Assembly (NCBI GenBank): GCA_025455205.1 | Contig: JALOMZ010000102.1 | Span: 1-6,847, forward strand | DNA from: Chitinophagaceae bacterium | GTDB taxonomy: Bacteria; Bacteroidota; Bacteroidia; Chitinophagales; Chitinophagaceae | DNA: 6,847 bases | Reading direction: 5' to 3' | Part shown: positions 1 through 6,847 of the stretch, piece by piece | How the letters are laid out: the number at the start of each line of letters is the position of its first letter | Position numbering within the stretch: position 1 is the first letter of the stretch | The notes under the pieces: model-generated | The model's database searches: none | What the model was told of the DNA's origin: nothing | The model's input: the letters and a program-made list of their open reading frames with translations, nothing else | Position numbers and translations under genes: made by a program

Positions 1-1228
1 TGGGGTCTACCAGTGCTATTAGGTCGTACCAGGCCTGGCCGCGGGTGAACACGGGCCTGTCTGCCACATTGCTTTTTTGGTCAATGATCCTGGGAACCGG
101 CTTATCGGTCCACGAATTGGTGCCCGGGTTATACTGTTTGATGTGGCTTACGTTGCGCGAGGTATTGTCTTCAAACAAGGCGTACACCACGCTGCTGGTG
201 CTGGCAGGTACGGCAATCTCAATGCGGTTGTAGGAATCCTGGGAGCTGGTTATGGGCACCTGGTTGGTACTGGGGTCAGGGGTAATGTCGGCCCAGGTGC
301 CGGCGTTGCCGGTGGAATTAGCTTGTGTGGCGCTACTGCGGTAAATGCGTCCGGTGCTGAAGAGGCCGATGCTGGCATAGAGGTCGCCATTCGGGGCTAT
401 TTCGAGGTCGCCGCCCCGGTTGCTGCTGCCCTGCACGGGGGCGCCCAGCACCTGGGTCCAGCTGTTGCCGCCGTCTGTGCTTTTCTGAATGCCCGCGGCC
501 TGTCCGGCCAAACGGTTCCGGAGCGAGGCATACAGATTGCCACTGGCATCCAGCAGCAGGTCCTGCACATAAGCAAAATTGGCAGTGGATGTCAGGCGCT
601 GCCAGCTGCTGCCGCCATCCGTGCTTTTCCAGATACCCAAACCTTCAATGGCATCTGCATTGAACCATCCCTCGCCGGTGCCAAAGTACATGACCTGCGG
701 GTTGGCAGGATGCTGGGCAAAGGCAGAAATGGCCAGGTTGTCGAAGAAATCGTTCACCTTCACCCAACCGGGGCTGGTAGCTGTAATATCATTGGTATAC
801 CACAGCCCGCCACCCACGCCGGCTGCCCATACCTTTTTGTATCCGTTGGCGGCATCGCCCAGGTCAAACCAGGCCACCCGGCTGCGCCCGCCCACATTGT
901 TGGGACCCCGCTCTTCCCATACCAGGTCTTCTACCGGGGCCAGCAGGTGCTGCCGGCCATTCCGGATCAGGGCATCACGTTGCTGCCGCACCTCCAGCAG
1001 CAGTTCCACCGGCACGCGGCCTGTGGCAGGGTCGCGGGTGAGGGCATATTCCTGTTCCATGGCCTCCCCGGCACCGGTACGCGGCAGGCTGGCCCTGGCC
1101 CCTACCCTGCCCGGTACTCCGGATGCGGGAAATTCGCGCCATACCAGGCCCAGGTTGGGCGCAACCATTGAAAGGATTATCATCAGCAACCCGCAATAAG
1201 GCAGGAAACGGAGCATACCATCACGCAT
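1..1228 (-). CDS. Secreted BNR/Asp-box beta-propeller protein, N-terminal part (3' end beyond window)
   Basis: Reading the minus strand from the ATG at 1228 gives 409 uninterrupted codons to the window edge, so the C-terminus is missing. Residues 5-29 (LRFLPYCGLLMIILSMVAP and onward) form a hydrophobic signal peptide, so export is expected. Residues 104-117 (WEERGPNNVGGRSR) match the entry motif of Bacteroidota sortilin/BNR-type propellers. Two clear Asp boxes (S-x-D-x-G-x-x-W) follow: STDGGSSW at 202-209 and STDGGNSW at 250-257. A degenerate one lies near 139-157 (GGLWYTND). Asp boxes mark blades of sialidase-like or Vps10-like beta-propellers and are structural, so no catalytic activity can be claimed. 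Such proteins in Bacteroidota often end in a type IX secretion sorting domain; that part would lie outside this window. An alternative start at 1216 would still keep the signal peptide. The long plus-strand frame over the same bases is a GC-driven shadow with no domain features. Confidence 0.88.
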   Translation of the reverse strand, partial: MRDGMLRFLPYCGLLMIILSMVAPNLGLVWREFPASGVPGRVGARASLPRTGAGEAMEQEYALTRDPATGRVPVELLLEVRQQRDALIRNGRQHLLAPVEDLVWEERGPNNVGGRSRVAWFDLGDAANGYKKVWAAGVGGGLWYTNDITATSPGWVKVNDFFDNLAISAFAQHPANPQVMYFGTGEGWFNADAIEGLGIWKSTDGGSSWQRLTSTANFAYVQDLLLDASGNLYASLRNRLAGQAAGIQKSTDGGNSWTQVLGAPVQGSSNRGGDLEIAPNGDLYASIGLFSTGRIYRSSATQANSTGNAGTWADITPDPSTNQVPITSSQDSYNRIEIAVPASTSSVVYALFEDNTSRNVSHIKQYNPGTNSWTDKPVPRIIDQKSNVADRPVFTRGQAWYDLIALVDP

Positions 1229-1273
1229 GGGCCGAACTTACAACAGAACAGCATTATCGGCGCCAGCGAGCAT

Positions 1274-1292
1274 GCCGTTTTGACAAAACGGC
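1274..1292. promoter_or_regulatory. Perfect 19-bp palindrome, operator-like
   Basis: Two 9-bp arms, GCCGTTTTG and CAAAACGGC, are exact reverse complements around a single central A. The one-base spacer does not suit an RNA hairpin but suits a dimeric DNA-binding protein. The site lies in the divergent intergenic region, 46 bp upstream of the BNR-protein start and about 155 bp upstream of groES. Its centre contains TTGACA (1280-1285), with TACACC 17 nt further on. That spacing resembles a sigma70 promoter, but Bacteroidota normally use a different consensus (TTG and TAnnTTTG). The palindrome is directly visible; an operator role is inferred. Confidence 0.4.
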
Positions 1293-1390
1293 TGAAAAAT
1301 TGTACACCCTGCAGGGGCTGAACTGACAGCTCCCGGCCGGATTGCTGAAAAAATGGCTCTCCGGCGGCCCTGCCGGCCCCATGGCACCAT

Positions 1391-1412
1391 TTTCGCATCC
1401 TCCCCTGCGAAA
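1391..1412 (+). promoter_or_regulatory. Inverted repeat upstream of groES (7-8-7)
   Basis: TTTCGCA (1391-1397) and TGCGAAA (1406-1412) are exact reverse complements separated by 8 nt, ending 35 nt before the groES ATG. The layout resembles the heat-shock operator CIRCE (9-bp arms, 9-nt spacer), but the arm sequence is different and no CIRCE arm (TTAGCACTC) is present anywhere in the leader. It could be an operator for another repressor or a small 5'-UTR hairpin. A 7-bp repeat can also occur by chance, so the role is tentative. Confidence 0.3.
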
Positions 1413-1447
1413 TCACCATTTCACTCAAAAACTAAAACATACGTTTT

Positions 1448-1735
1448 ATGGCGAAAGACAAAAAACTGGCTGTTACCCCCCTGCACGACAGGGTAATTGT
1501 GAAGCCCGCACCTGCTGAAGAGAAAACCGCTGGCGGTATCATTATCCCCGATACTGCAAAGGAGAAGCCCCAGCGTGGCACTGTGGTGGCTGCCGGTCCT
1601 GGCAAGAAGGACGAGCCCGTAACCGTAAAAGCCGGCGACACCGTGCTGTATGGCAAATACGCCGGAACAGAGATCACCATTGACGGTGCCGACTACCTGA
1701 TCATGCGCGAAAGCGATATCCTGGCAATCGTCTAA
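1448..1735 (+). CDS. groES: Co-chaperonin GroES (Cpn10)
   Basis: GroES is the heptameric lid of the cytoplasmic chaperonin. It caps the GroEL ring after ATP binding and closes the folding chamber. The protein has 95 residues, the usual length for the family. The N-terminal beta-barrel core motif [10 protein letters not shown] is at residues 11-20. The flexible mobile loop follows at about residues 24-38, with GGIIIP (29-34) as the part that contacts the GroEL apical domain. The C-terminal [14 protein letters not shown] segment is the typical family ending. The ATG is preceded by an A/T-rich leader with no Shine-Dalgarno sequence, as is common in Bacteroidota. groEL follows 117 bp downstream on the same strand with no intervening terminator, so the two are very probably one operon. 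Confidence 0.98.
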   Translation: MAKDKKLAVTPLHDRVIVKPAPAEEKTAGGIIIPDTAKEKPQRGTVVAAGPGKKDEPVTVKAGDTVLYGKYAGTEITIDGADYLIMRESDILAIV

Positions 1736-1746
1736 ACAGTCTATGT

Positions 1747-3490
<1,744 letters not shown>

Positions 3491-3491
3491 G

Positions 3492-3539
3492 AAGTCCGGA
3501 AGTCGGAAAGACCGCAAGACGGAAAGTCAGAAAGTTACC
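3492..3539. repeat. 8-bp-period AAGTCNGA tandem repeat after groEL
   Basis: Starting two bases after the groEL stop codon, AAG recurs at 3492, 3500, 3508, 3516, 3524 and 3532, exactly every 8 bp. The six units are AAGTCCGG, AAGTCGGA, AAGACCGC, AAGACGGA, AAGTCAGA and AAGTTACC, giving a consensus near AAGTCNGA. The array lies between the groEL stop and its terminator, so it should be in the 3' untranslated region of the mRNA. The units share their period, but not their sequence, with the array upstream of groEL. Confidence 0.8.
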
Positions 3540-3552
3540 GACTCAATCATAC

Positions 3553-3588
3553 AAAGCCCCGTTTGTGCAAGCAGGCGGGGCTTTCTTT
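3553..3588 (+). terminator. Rho-independent terminator of the groES-groEL operon
   Basis: AAAGCCCCG (3553-3561) and CGGGGCTTT (3576-3584) form a perfect 9-bp GC-rich stem with a 14-nt loop. The right arm ends in TTT and is followed by CTTT, giving a T-rich tail. The position about 60 nt after the groEL stop fits termination of this operon. Confidence 0.85.
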
Positions 3589-3663
3589 ACCCCTTGGTCC
3601 TTTAATAACAGACCCGGGAAAGGGAAGCACTCATTGCGATTCATCATCCAATCTCCAGGACCT

Positions 3664-3789
3664 ATGAAGAAAATAGTTTCATACTTCCTGCCGAACAGAT
3701 GGTGGGAAATTATAGCCCAAAGGCTGATCAGTATCTGGCGGCCTGACCGGAACGACCGGGACCCCAACAATCCATTCATCATTTATTGA
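3664..3789 (+). CDS. Possible small protein, 41 residues, unknown function
   Basis: An ATG at 3664 opens a 41-codon frame ending in TGA at 3787-3789. The peptide begins MKKIVSYFLPNRWWEIIAQR. It has three Trp residues (W13, W14, W25), a basic amphipathic-looking middle, and a polar Asp/Asn/Arg/Pro stretch (26-37) before a hydrophobic end (FIIY). Its net charge is about +3. There is no classical signal peptide. AGGA lies about 6 nt before the ATG. A strong terminator stem begins 4 nt after the stop and the groEL terminator lies upstream, so the frame sits between two terminators like an independent small transcription unit. No promoter of the Bacteroidota type is obvious. I do not recognise the peptide, and a chance frame of this length is quite possible. 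Confidence 0.35.
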   Translation: MKKIVSYFLPNRWWEIIAQRLISIWRPDRNDRDPNNPFIIY

Positions 3790-3793
3790 GAAA

Positions 3794-3818
3794 GGCGGGC
3801 CTTTAAGCCCGCCCTTTT
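3794..3818. terminator. Probable bidirectional rho-independent terminator
   Basis: GGCGGGC (3794-3800) and GCCCGCC (3807-3813) form a perfect 7-bp GC stem with the 6-nt loop CTTTAA, followed by CTTTT on the plus strand. On the minus strand the same stem is followed by TTTCTC, a weaker tail. It can end transcripts from the small frame at 3664-3789 and also those of the PEPCK-like gene, whose stop codon lies about 140 bp away on the opposite strand. Confidence 0.75.
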
Positions 3819-3953
3819 CATCTTTCCAATTGCGGCCTGTTGTGCTGGCACCTTGCCTGAAATTCCCTATCGGTCCCGCTGAACAAGACCGCCGCATCCC
3901 GTGAGATCAATTGTTCTTTGCGCTGAAATTTCCGGATGGCCGCAGGTTATATC

Positions 3954-5846
3954 TCAGTATGCCATGGGAATCAACTTCATGTAATCATCCATTGTACCGG
4001 TATCCAGGCAAGTTTCAATTATTTTTCTGCCGGTGGGGTTCAATTCGGGAGTGAGGTATTGCTGCAATTCCTTCCGGAAAAAATCATACAGGATTTCGGC
4101 ACCTGCATCATAGCCACTGGTTTCCACTTCGGCTTGTTTGTACACCTTGAGCAGGCGGGTTGGGATCTTTTCTCCCTCAATGGTGATGTAGTTGAATTCG
4201 AATCCCAATAACGGGCAGCGGGCAAGCTGGTATTGTTCGCTGCGCAGTTTTGCATTGCCCCTGCGGGTCAGGTATTCACGCATCAGCAGTTGAGGTTTGA
4301 AACCAACCTTCCAGGCGCCTATATATTGATTGGGCACCAGGGTATAGCGGGTGCGTGGTGTTTGAATGATCTGTTCCAGCAATATGTTGGCATGCTTGAT
4401 CTTTTTACCGGTGGCAAATGGCCAGTAGGAACCAACGCCTTCGCTGCCCATACCGCCGCCGTCCACTATGCTGGGGTTGGCATGGCCCCGGGGTGCCACC
4501 AGCCGCCATAGCCAGGCCAGCGCCGGCGGCAGCACATGAAACAGGCCCAAAATGCCATAGGACGGGTTCTCTTTTGTACAAGGCGGTGTTCTGACCCCAA
4601 AGCTCCTGACGTCCACGTTCACGGGGTTGTTCACTACGTTCGGAACGATGGACCTGGGCACAATCACCCTGGGGTTGGGACAAGGTTTGCCCGGACTGTC
4701 TTCCGTGTGATCCCAAATGAGCGCCGTGCATCCAGGATTTGATTTGATATTCAGGAACAACAAAGGCTCTTTGGGCTTGATGGTCAGCTTCTCGAGGTTG
4801 GGATCGTCTCCGTAATCGGTAATGCTGTCAACCCGGATGAACCAGGCATTTTCGGCATCCAGCACCGTCAGTTTACCCGGTGTGTGCTGCAACGACGGAT
4901 GGCACAGCGCCATATCATCGGTAACAGGGTAGAAAGAACAGAAAAGAGGAAGGTGGATCACTCTTCTATCTCCGTTTACAGTATTCGTGCCTACCAGAAT
5001 CTCACCATTCTTTTCCCTCACAATACCCTGCAGCATTTCACTCTTGCCACCTCCGCTGGCTCCCTCATGCATGAAGGTGGTTATGTTGTCGTAAGGGCTT
5101 GCCACCTGCACCGTTGAACAGTGGGCGGTTACCCATCCTTCCTTTTCCCCTTTAGTCAGCAGCGCCCCATACAAACCTTTCTTGGCGCTTGGACCGGGAT
5201 ACAGGTTGTAGGAGAATATTTCGTGCAGTGTTTCCGAACGCTTGTGCACTACAATTTGTTTCCCATTGAAATGCGTGTGCCGGAATGTGGGTGCAACGTA
5301 AATAGTTGATTCAATGGTGAAATCCTCCGGCAATTCATTATGTGGTATGATCTGCTGCAGCATGGCAAGTCCCATGGCAAAAAAGCCTGCATTGGCCGGA
5401 GCAATGGCAATACCGCCGGAGCCTATATGGTCTCGACCTGCAAAATAGAAGAACACGGCCAGGTCCTGCGACTGGAGCCAACTGATGGTTTCCTTCCTGA
5501 GGTCATCAAAATCATACCCAAAATGGTCTTTGAAAAGCAGTTTGTCCGTAGGAAGGTCGTCACCAATGAGCATGGTATCTGGGTCGCGACGCCGCATGTA
5601 GGGATCGGTATAGTTGGCCGAAATGCCGTTGGTCACTTTGTGTACAATAGCTTCTGTAACTACCTTGTCGTCTGGCAAAGTATATTGAACCTGGTACTCG
5701 ATGCTGTTCTCACCGCCAACTGCAGCAACTGCCAATTCCCGCACCGAGTCAAATACCTGCAGCGATTTACATCCCTGCAGAACCGCCATAGCATCTTCTG
5801 GTAAAGTCACCTTTCTGTTCCCGAGAATCTCAAAAAGTCTGTTCAT
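3954..5846 (-). CDS. PEPCK-like P-loop protein of DUF4914 type, function unknown
   Basis: This is a 630-residue protein without signal peptide or membrane segment, so probably cytoplasmic. I assign it from memory to the DUF4914 family, whose members are about this size. The sequence is collinear by eye with ATP-dependent PEPCK. Features in order: RRDPDTMLIGDD (86-97), resembling the R65 substrate loop; a hydrophobic strand DLAVFFYFAGRD (128-139), resembling LFVVDAFCG; LYPG plus KKGLYG (215-227), with K222/K223 at the metal-binding lysine; HCS (242-244), with H242 at the metal-binding histidine; a P-loop GASGGGKS (262-269); LDAENAWF (329-336), resembling the kinase-2 metal motif; and NPRVIVP (391-397), resembling the R333 loop. 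Classical PEPCK converts oxaloacetate and ATP to phosphoenolpyruvate. Whether this protein does so is unknown. A roughly 48-residue insert follows the P-loop, and one of the paired kinase-2 acidic residues appears replaced by Ala. The gene stands alone on its strand. Confidence 0.9.
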   Translation of the reverse strand: MNRLFEILGNRKVTLPEDAMAVLQGCKSLQVFDSVRELAVAAVGGENSIEYQVQYTLPDDKVVTEAIVHKVTNGISANYTDPYMRRRDPDTMLIGDDLPTDKLLFKDHFGYDFDDLRKETISWLQSQDLAVFFYFAGRDHIGSGGIAIAPANAGFFAMGLAMLQQIIPHNELPEDFTIESTIYVAPTFRHTHFNGKQIVVHKRSETLHEIFSYNLYPGPSAKKGLYGALLTKGEKEGWVTAHCSTVQVASPYDNITTFMHEGASGGGKSEMLQGIVREKNGEILVGTNTVNGDRRVIHLPLFCSFYPVTDDMALCHPSLQHTPGKLTVLDAENAWFIRVDSITDYGDDPNLEKLTIKPKEPLLFLNIKSNPGCTALIWDHTEDSPGKPCPNPRVIVPRSIVPNVVNNPVNVDVRSFGVRTPPCTKENPSYGILGLFHVLPPALAWLWRLVAPRGHANPSIVDGGGMGSEGVGSYWPFATGKKIKHANILLEQIIQTPRTRYTLVPNQYIGAWKVGFKPQLLMREYLTRRGNAKLRSEQYQLARCPLLGFEFNYITIEGEKIPTRLLKVYKQAEVETSGYDAGAEILYDFFRKELQQYLTPELNPTGRKIIETCLDTGTMDDYMKLIPMAY

Positions 5847-6086
5847 GTGTGTTTATTTACTGAAAGAAATAATTGTTCGTATTCCCCTTTTCACTCCGCA
5901 AGTACGCCACTGGCACTTATGTGTTATAAAAGATTTGCATTGCCTTCCTGTCCCAGAGCCATTCATAACATGAAAACAAATAATATAATTCTTTTGCCGG
6001 TCAGTCATGATGGCATCAAACTACAGCATTGTGGAACTACTGCTATATGACTTTTGTCAGAACGACTCCAATGTGTGACATATCCG

Positions 6087-6104
6087 GCAGCATCGGCATG
6101 CTGC
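6087..6104. repeat. 7-bp stem, 4-nt loop hairpin
   Basis: GCAGCAT (6087-6093) and ATGCTGC (6098-6104) are exact reverse complements around CGGC. This would form a stable small RNA or DNA hairpin. No T-run follows on either strand, so it does not look like an intrinsic terminator. It sits in the gene-free region about 240 bp upstream of the PEPCK-like gene. Confidence 0.5.
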
Positions 6105-6536
6105 AGAAGGCAAGTGCTTCGGATACCTGCAGCACCAATCTTTCAGCAAACAGATACCCTCATTTTGCCTGGTCAATGGCATGAAAAAAAAGCGTACCCT
6201 CTATAGATTCAGATATTGCATTAACCAGAAAAAAAATGTGTACATATATGATCATCATTTTCTTATACTCCTTTTCGGGTTGTCTGCTCAATTGTAAGCC
6301 AGTGCAACTCATAATGAGTGGGCCCTAGTAATCATTGCAAAGTATTGCCTGATCCTGAGGGTGTAATACCCGGGCGCAGGAGCAGAATAGGACATTCATT
6401 TTCACAGGAACCCACCAATAAATGACTCCCGAAAAAATTATTCCTGCTGGTTATATCTCTGTTCTCGTCTTGAAAAATTTCAATCGAATCGCTTTCAACA
6501 GAGGCTCCGGGTATCAATATTTCAATCGTCGGTACC

Positions 6537-6554
6537 ATGACGCCCTGGCGTCAT
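6537..6554. promoter_or_regulatory. Perfect 18-bp palindrome, operator-like
   Basis: ATGACGCC (6537-6544) and GGCGTCAT (6547-6554) are exact reverse complements separated by CT. The very short spacer favours a protein-binding site over an RNA hairpin. Any gene it would control is unclear. The site overlaps the ATG of a weak minus-strand frame (6332-6538) and lies about 220 bp beyond the stop of the gene entering from the right. Confidence 0.35.
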
Positions 6555-6776
6555 AAATGACAGGCATTTTGCTTTTCAGTTCACATGGCAGGAAAATTTG
6601 CCTGCAATGAACACCTGGCGAAAGGGTGTGGAACATACCCGCCACTGTTTGAAAGCCGAATGCCGGTATCTTTTGGGGCCACTTGTTTGACTTATTGTAC
6701 TTTCCTCGTTGGCCGGAAGATCCGTTTAAGAACATTGCCTGTTGAGCTACACAAAAGCACCAAATGCCGGGAATTT

Positions 6777-6847
6777 TCATTCTCTTAAACCTGTCTTGGC
6801 CGGTGAATCAGCCAGGAAGGTTACGCCACGGTCGAGTATTTCCAGGG
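6777..6847 (-). CDS. C-terminal end of an unidentified protein (5' part beyond window)
   Basis: On the minus strand one frame is open from the right edge and closes at TGA (6779-6777), giving 22 complete codons. They read LEILDRGVTFLADSP and continue to a terminal GLRE. The other two minus frames close within a few codons. The residue composition looks like ordinary protein, with none of the Cys/Trp excess seen in nearby spurious frames. The fragment is too short to name a family. Its stop overlaps a downstream ATG as ATGA, but the frame beyond that ATG does not look convincing. Confidence 0.4.
   Translation of the reverse strand, partial: LEILDRGVTFLADSPAKTGLRE

Larger units (their letters stand above)
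5847..6776. other. 930-bp region with no convincing gene
   Basis: Both strands are broken by frequent stops. The remaining frames (26 to 88 codons) have compositions unlike the flanking genes, for example many Cys and Trp residues. The section around 6180-6330 is clearly A/T-rich compared with the genes on the left. The region must hold the promoter of the PEPCK-like gene just right of 5846, but I see no clean TAnnTTTG element there. It also contains a hairpin (6087-6104), a perfect palindrome (6537-6554) and two short frames (6236-6328 plus, 6332-6538 minus) that could be remnants of decayed genes. No tRNA or complete riboswitch was recognised. Confidence 0.6.

Noticed and set aside
77..1171. 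Long 364-codon open frame on the plus strand
   Set aside because: It lies opposite the minus-strand Asp-box protein, which has a signal peptide and two clean S-x-D-x-G-x-x-W motifs. The plus frame is Gly/Ala-rich without domains and is a shadow of GC-biased codons.
1377..1384. CCCCATGG resembling a sigma32 -10 box upstream of groES
   Set aside because: No CTTGAA-type -35 element lies at 13-14 nt, and Bacteroidota generally lack sigma32 regulation of this kind.
1440..1447. TACGTTTT, close to the Bacteroidota -7 consensus TAnnTTTG
   Set aside because: It directly abuts the groES ATG, so transcription would start inside the coding region.
6332..6538. 68-codon minus-strand frame beginning MVPTIEILIPGASVESD
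   Set aside because: Its composition is somewhat protein-like and could be a fragment of an Ig-like or binding domain, but there is no recognisable family, and an 18-bp palindrome overlaps the start. It is not supported as a gene.
6600..6665. Cobalamin-riboswitch-like string CCCGCCACTGT followed by AGCCGAATGCC
   Set aside because: The upstream GGTG/AATCC parts and a proper B12-box spacing are missing, and no cobalamin-related gene follows. It is probably chance.
6690..6755. tRNA-like D-arm string GTAGCTCAACAGG on the minus strand
   Set aside because: No matching GAGC arm, anticodon stem, T-arm (GGTTCGA) or acceptor stem could be found.
6514..6780. 88-codon minus-strand frame whose ATG overlaps the preceding stop as ATGA
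   Set aside because: The overlap suggests coupling, but the peptide has many scattered Cys and Trp residues and no domain pattern, and it runs through the 18-bp palindrome. It is more likely a chance frame.

Overview
The window looks like chromosomal DNA from a member of the Bacteroidota, probably near the Chitinophagaceae. Four things point there. The groES-groEL pair has Bacteroidota-like protein sequences. A secreted Asp-box protein carries the W-E-E-R-G-P-N-N-V-G-G-R motif common in Bacteroidota sortilin/BNR-type exported proteins. Start codons follow A/T-rich leaders without clear Shine-Dalgarno sequences. Intergenic spacers carry degenerate 8-bp-period repeats. The family placement is an inference; no 16S rRNA or other marker is present.

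Layout. (1) Bases 1-1228, minus strand: the N-terminal 409 codons of a secreted BNR/Asp-box beta-propeller protein, running off the left edge. (2) 1229-1447: a divergent intergenic region with a perfect 19-bp palindrome and a second inverted repeat close to groES. (3) 1448-3490, plus strand: groES and groEL, separated by a 117-bp spacer filled with an 8-bp-period GCTAAT array. (4) 3491-3953: a second 8-bp-period array (AAGTCNGA type), a rho-independent terminator, a possible 41-codon small gene, and a second, probably bidirectional terminator. (5) 3954-5846, minus strand: a 630-residue protein that I assign to the DUF4914-type family. By eye it is collinear with ATP-dependent phosphoenolpyruvate carboxykinase (PEPCK). 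(6) 5847-6776: about 930 bp with no convincing gene, holding a hairpin, a perfect 18-bp palindrome and short possible gene remnants. (7) 6777-6847, minus strand: the likely last 22 codons of a gene entering from the right edge.

How the genes work together. GroES and GroEL form the housekeeping chaperonin and are very likely co-transcribed, ending at the terminator at 3553-3588. The flanking genes are on the other strand and have no obvious functional tie to the chaperonin. The most interesting content is the uncharacterised PEPCK-like protein, which keeps most signature active-site positions but carries an extra ~48-residue segment between the P-loop and the second metal-binding motif. Next in interest are the two different repeat arrays, both with a strict 8-bp period, that bracket groEL.
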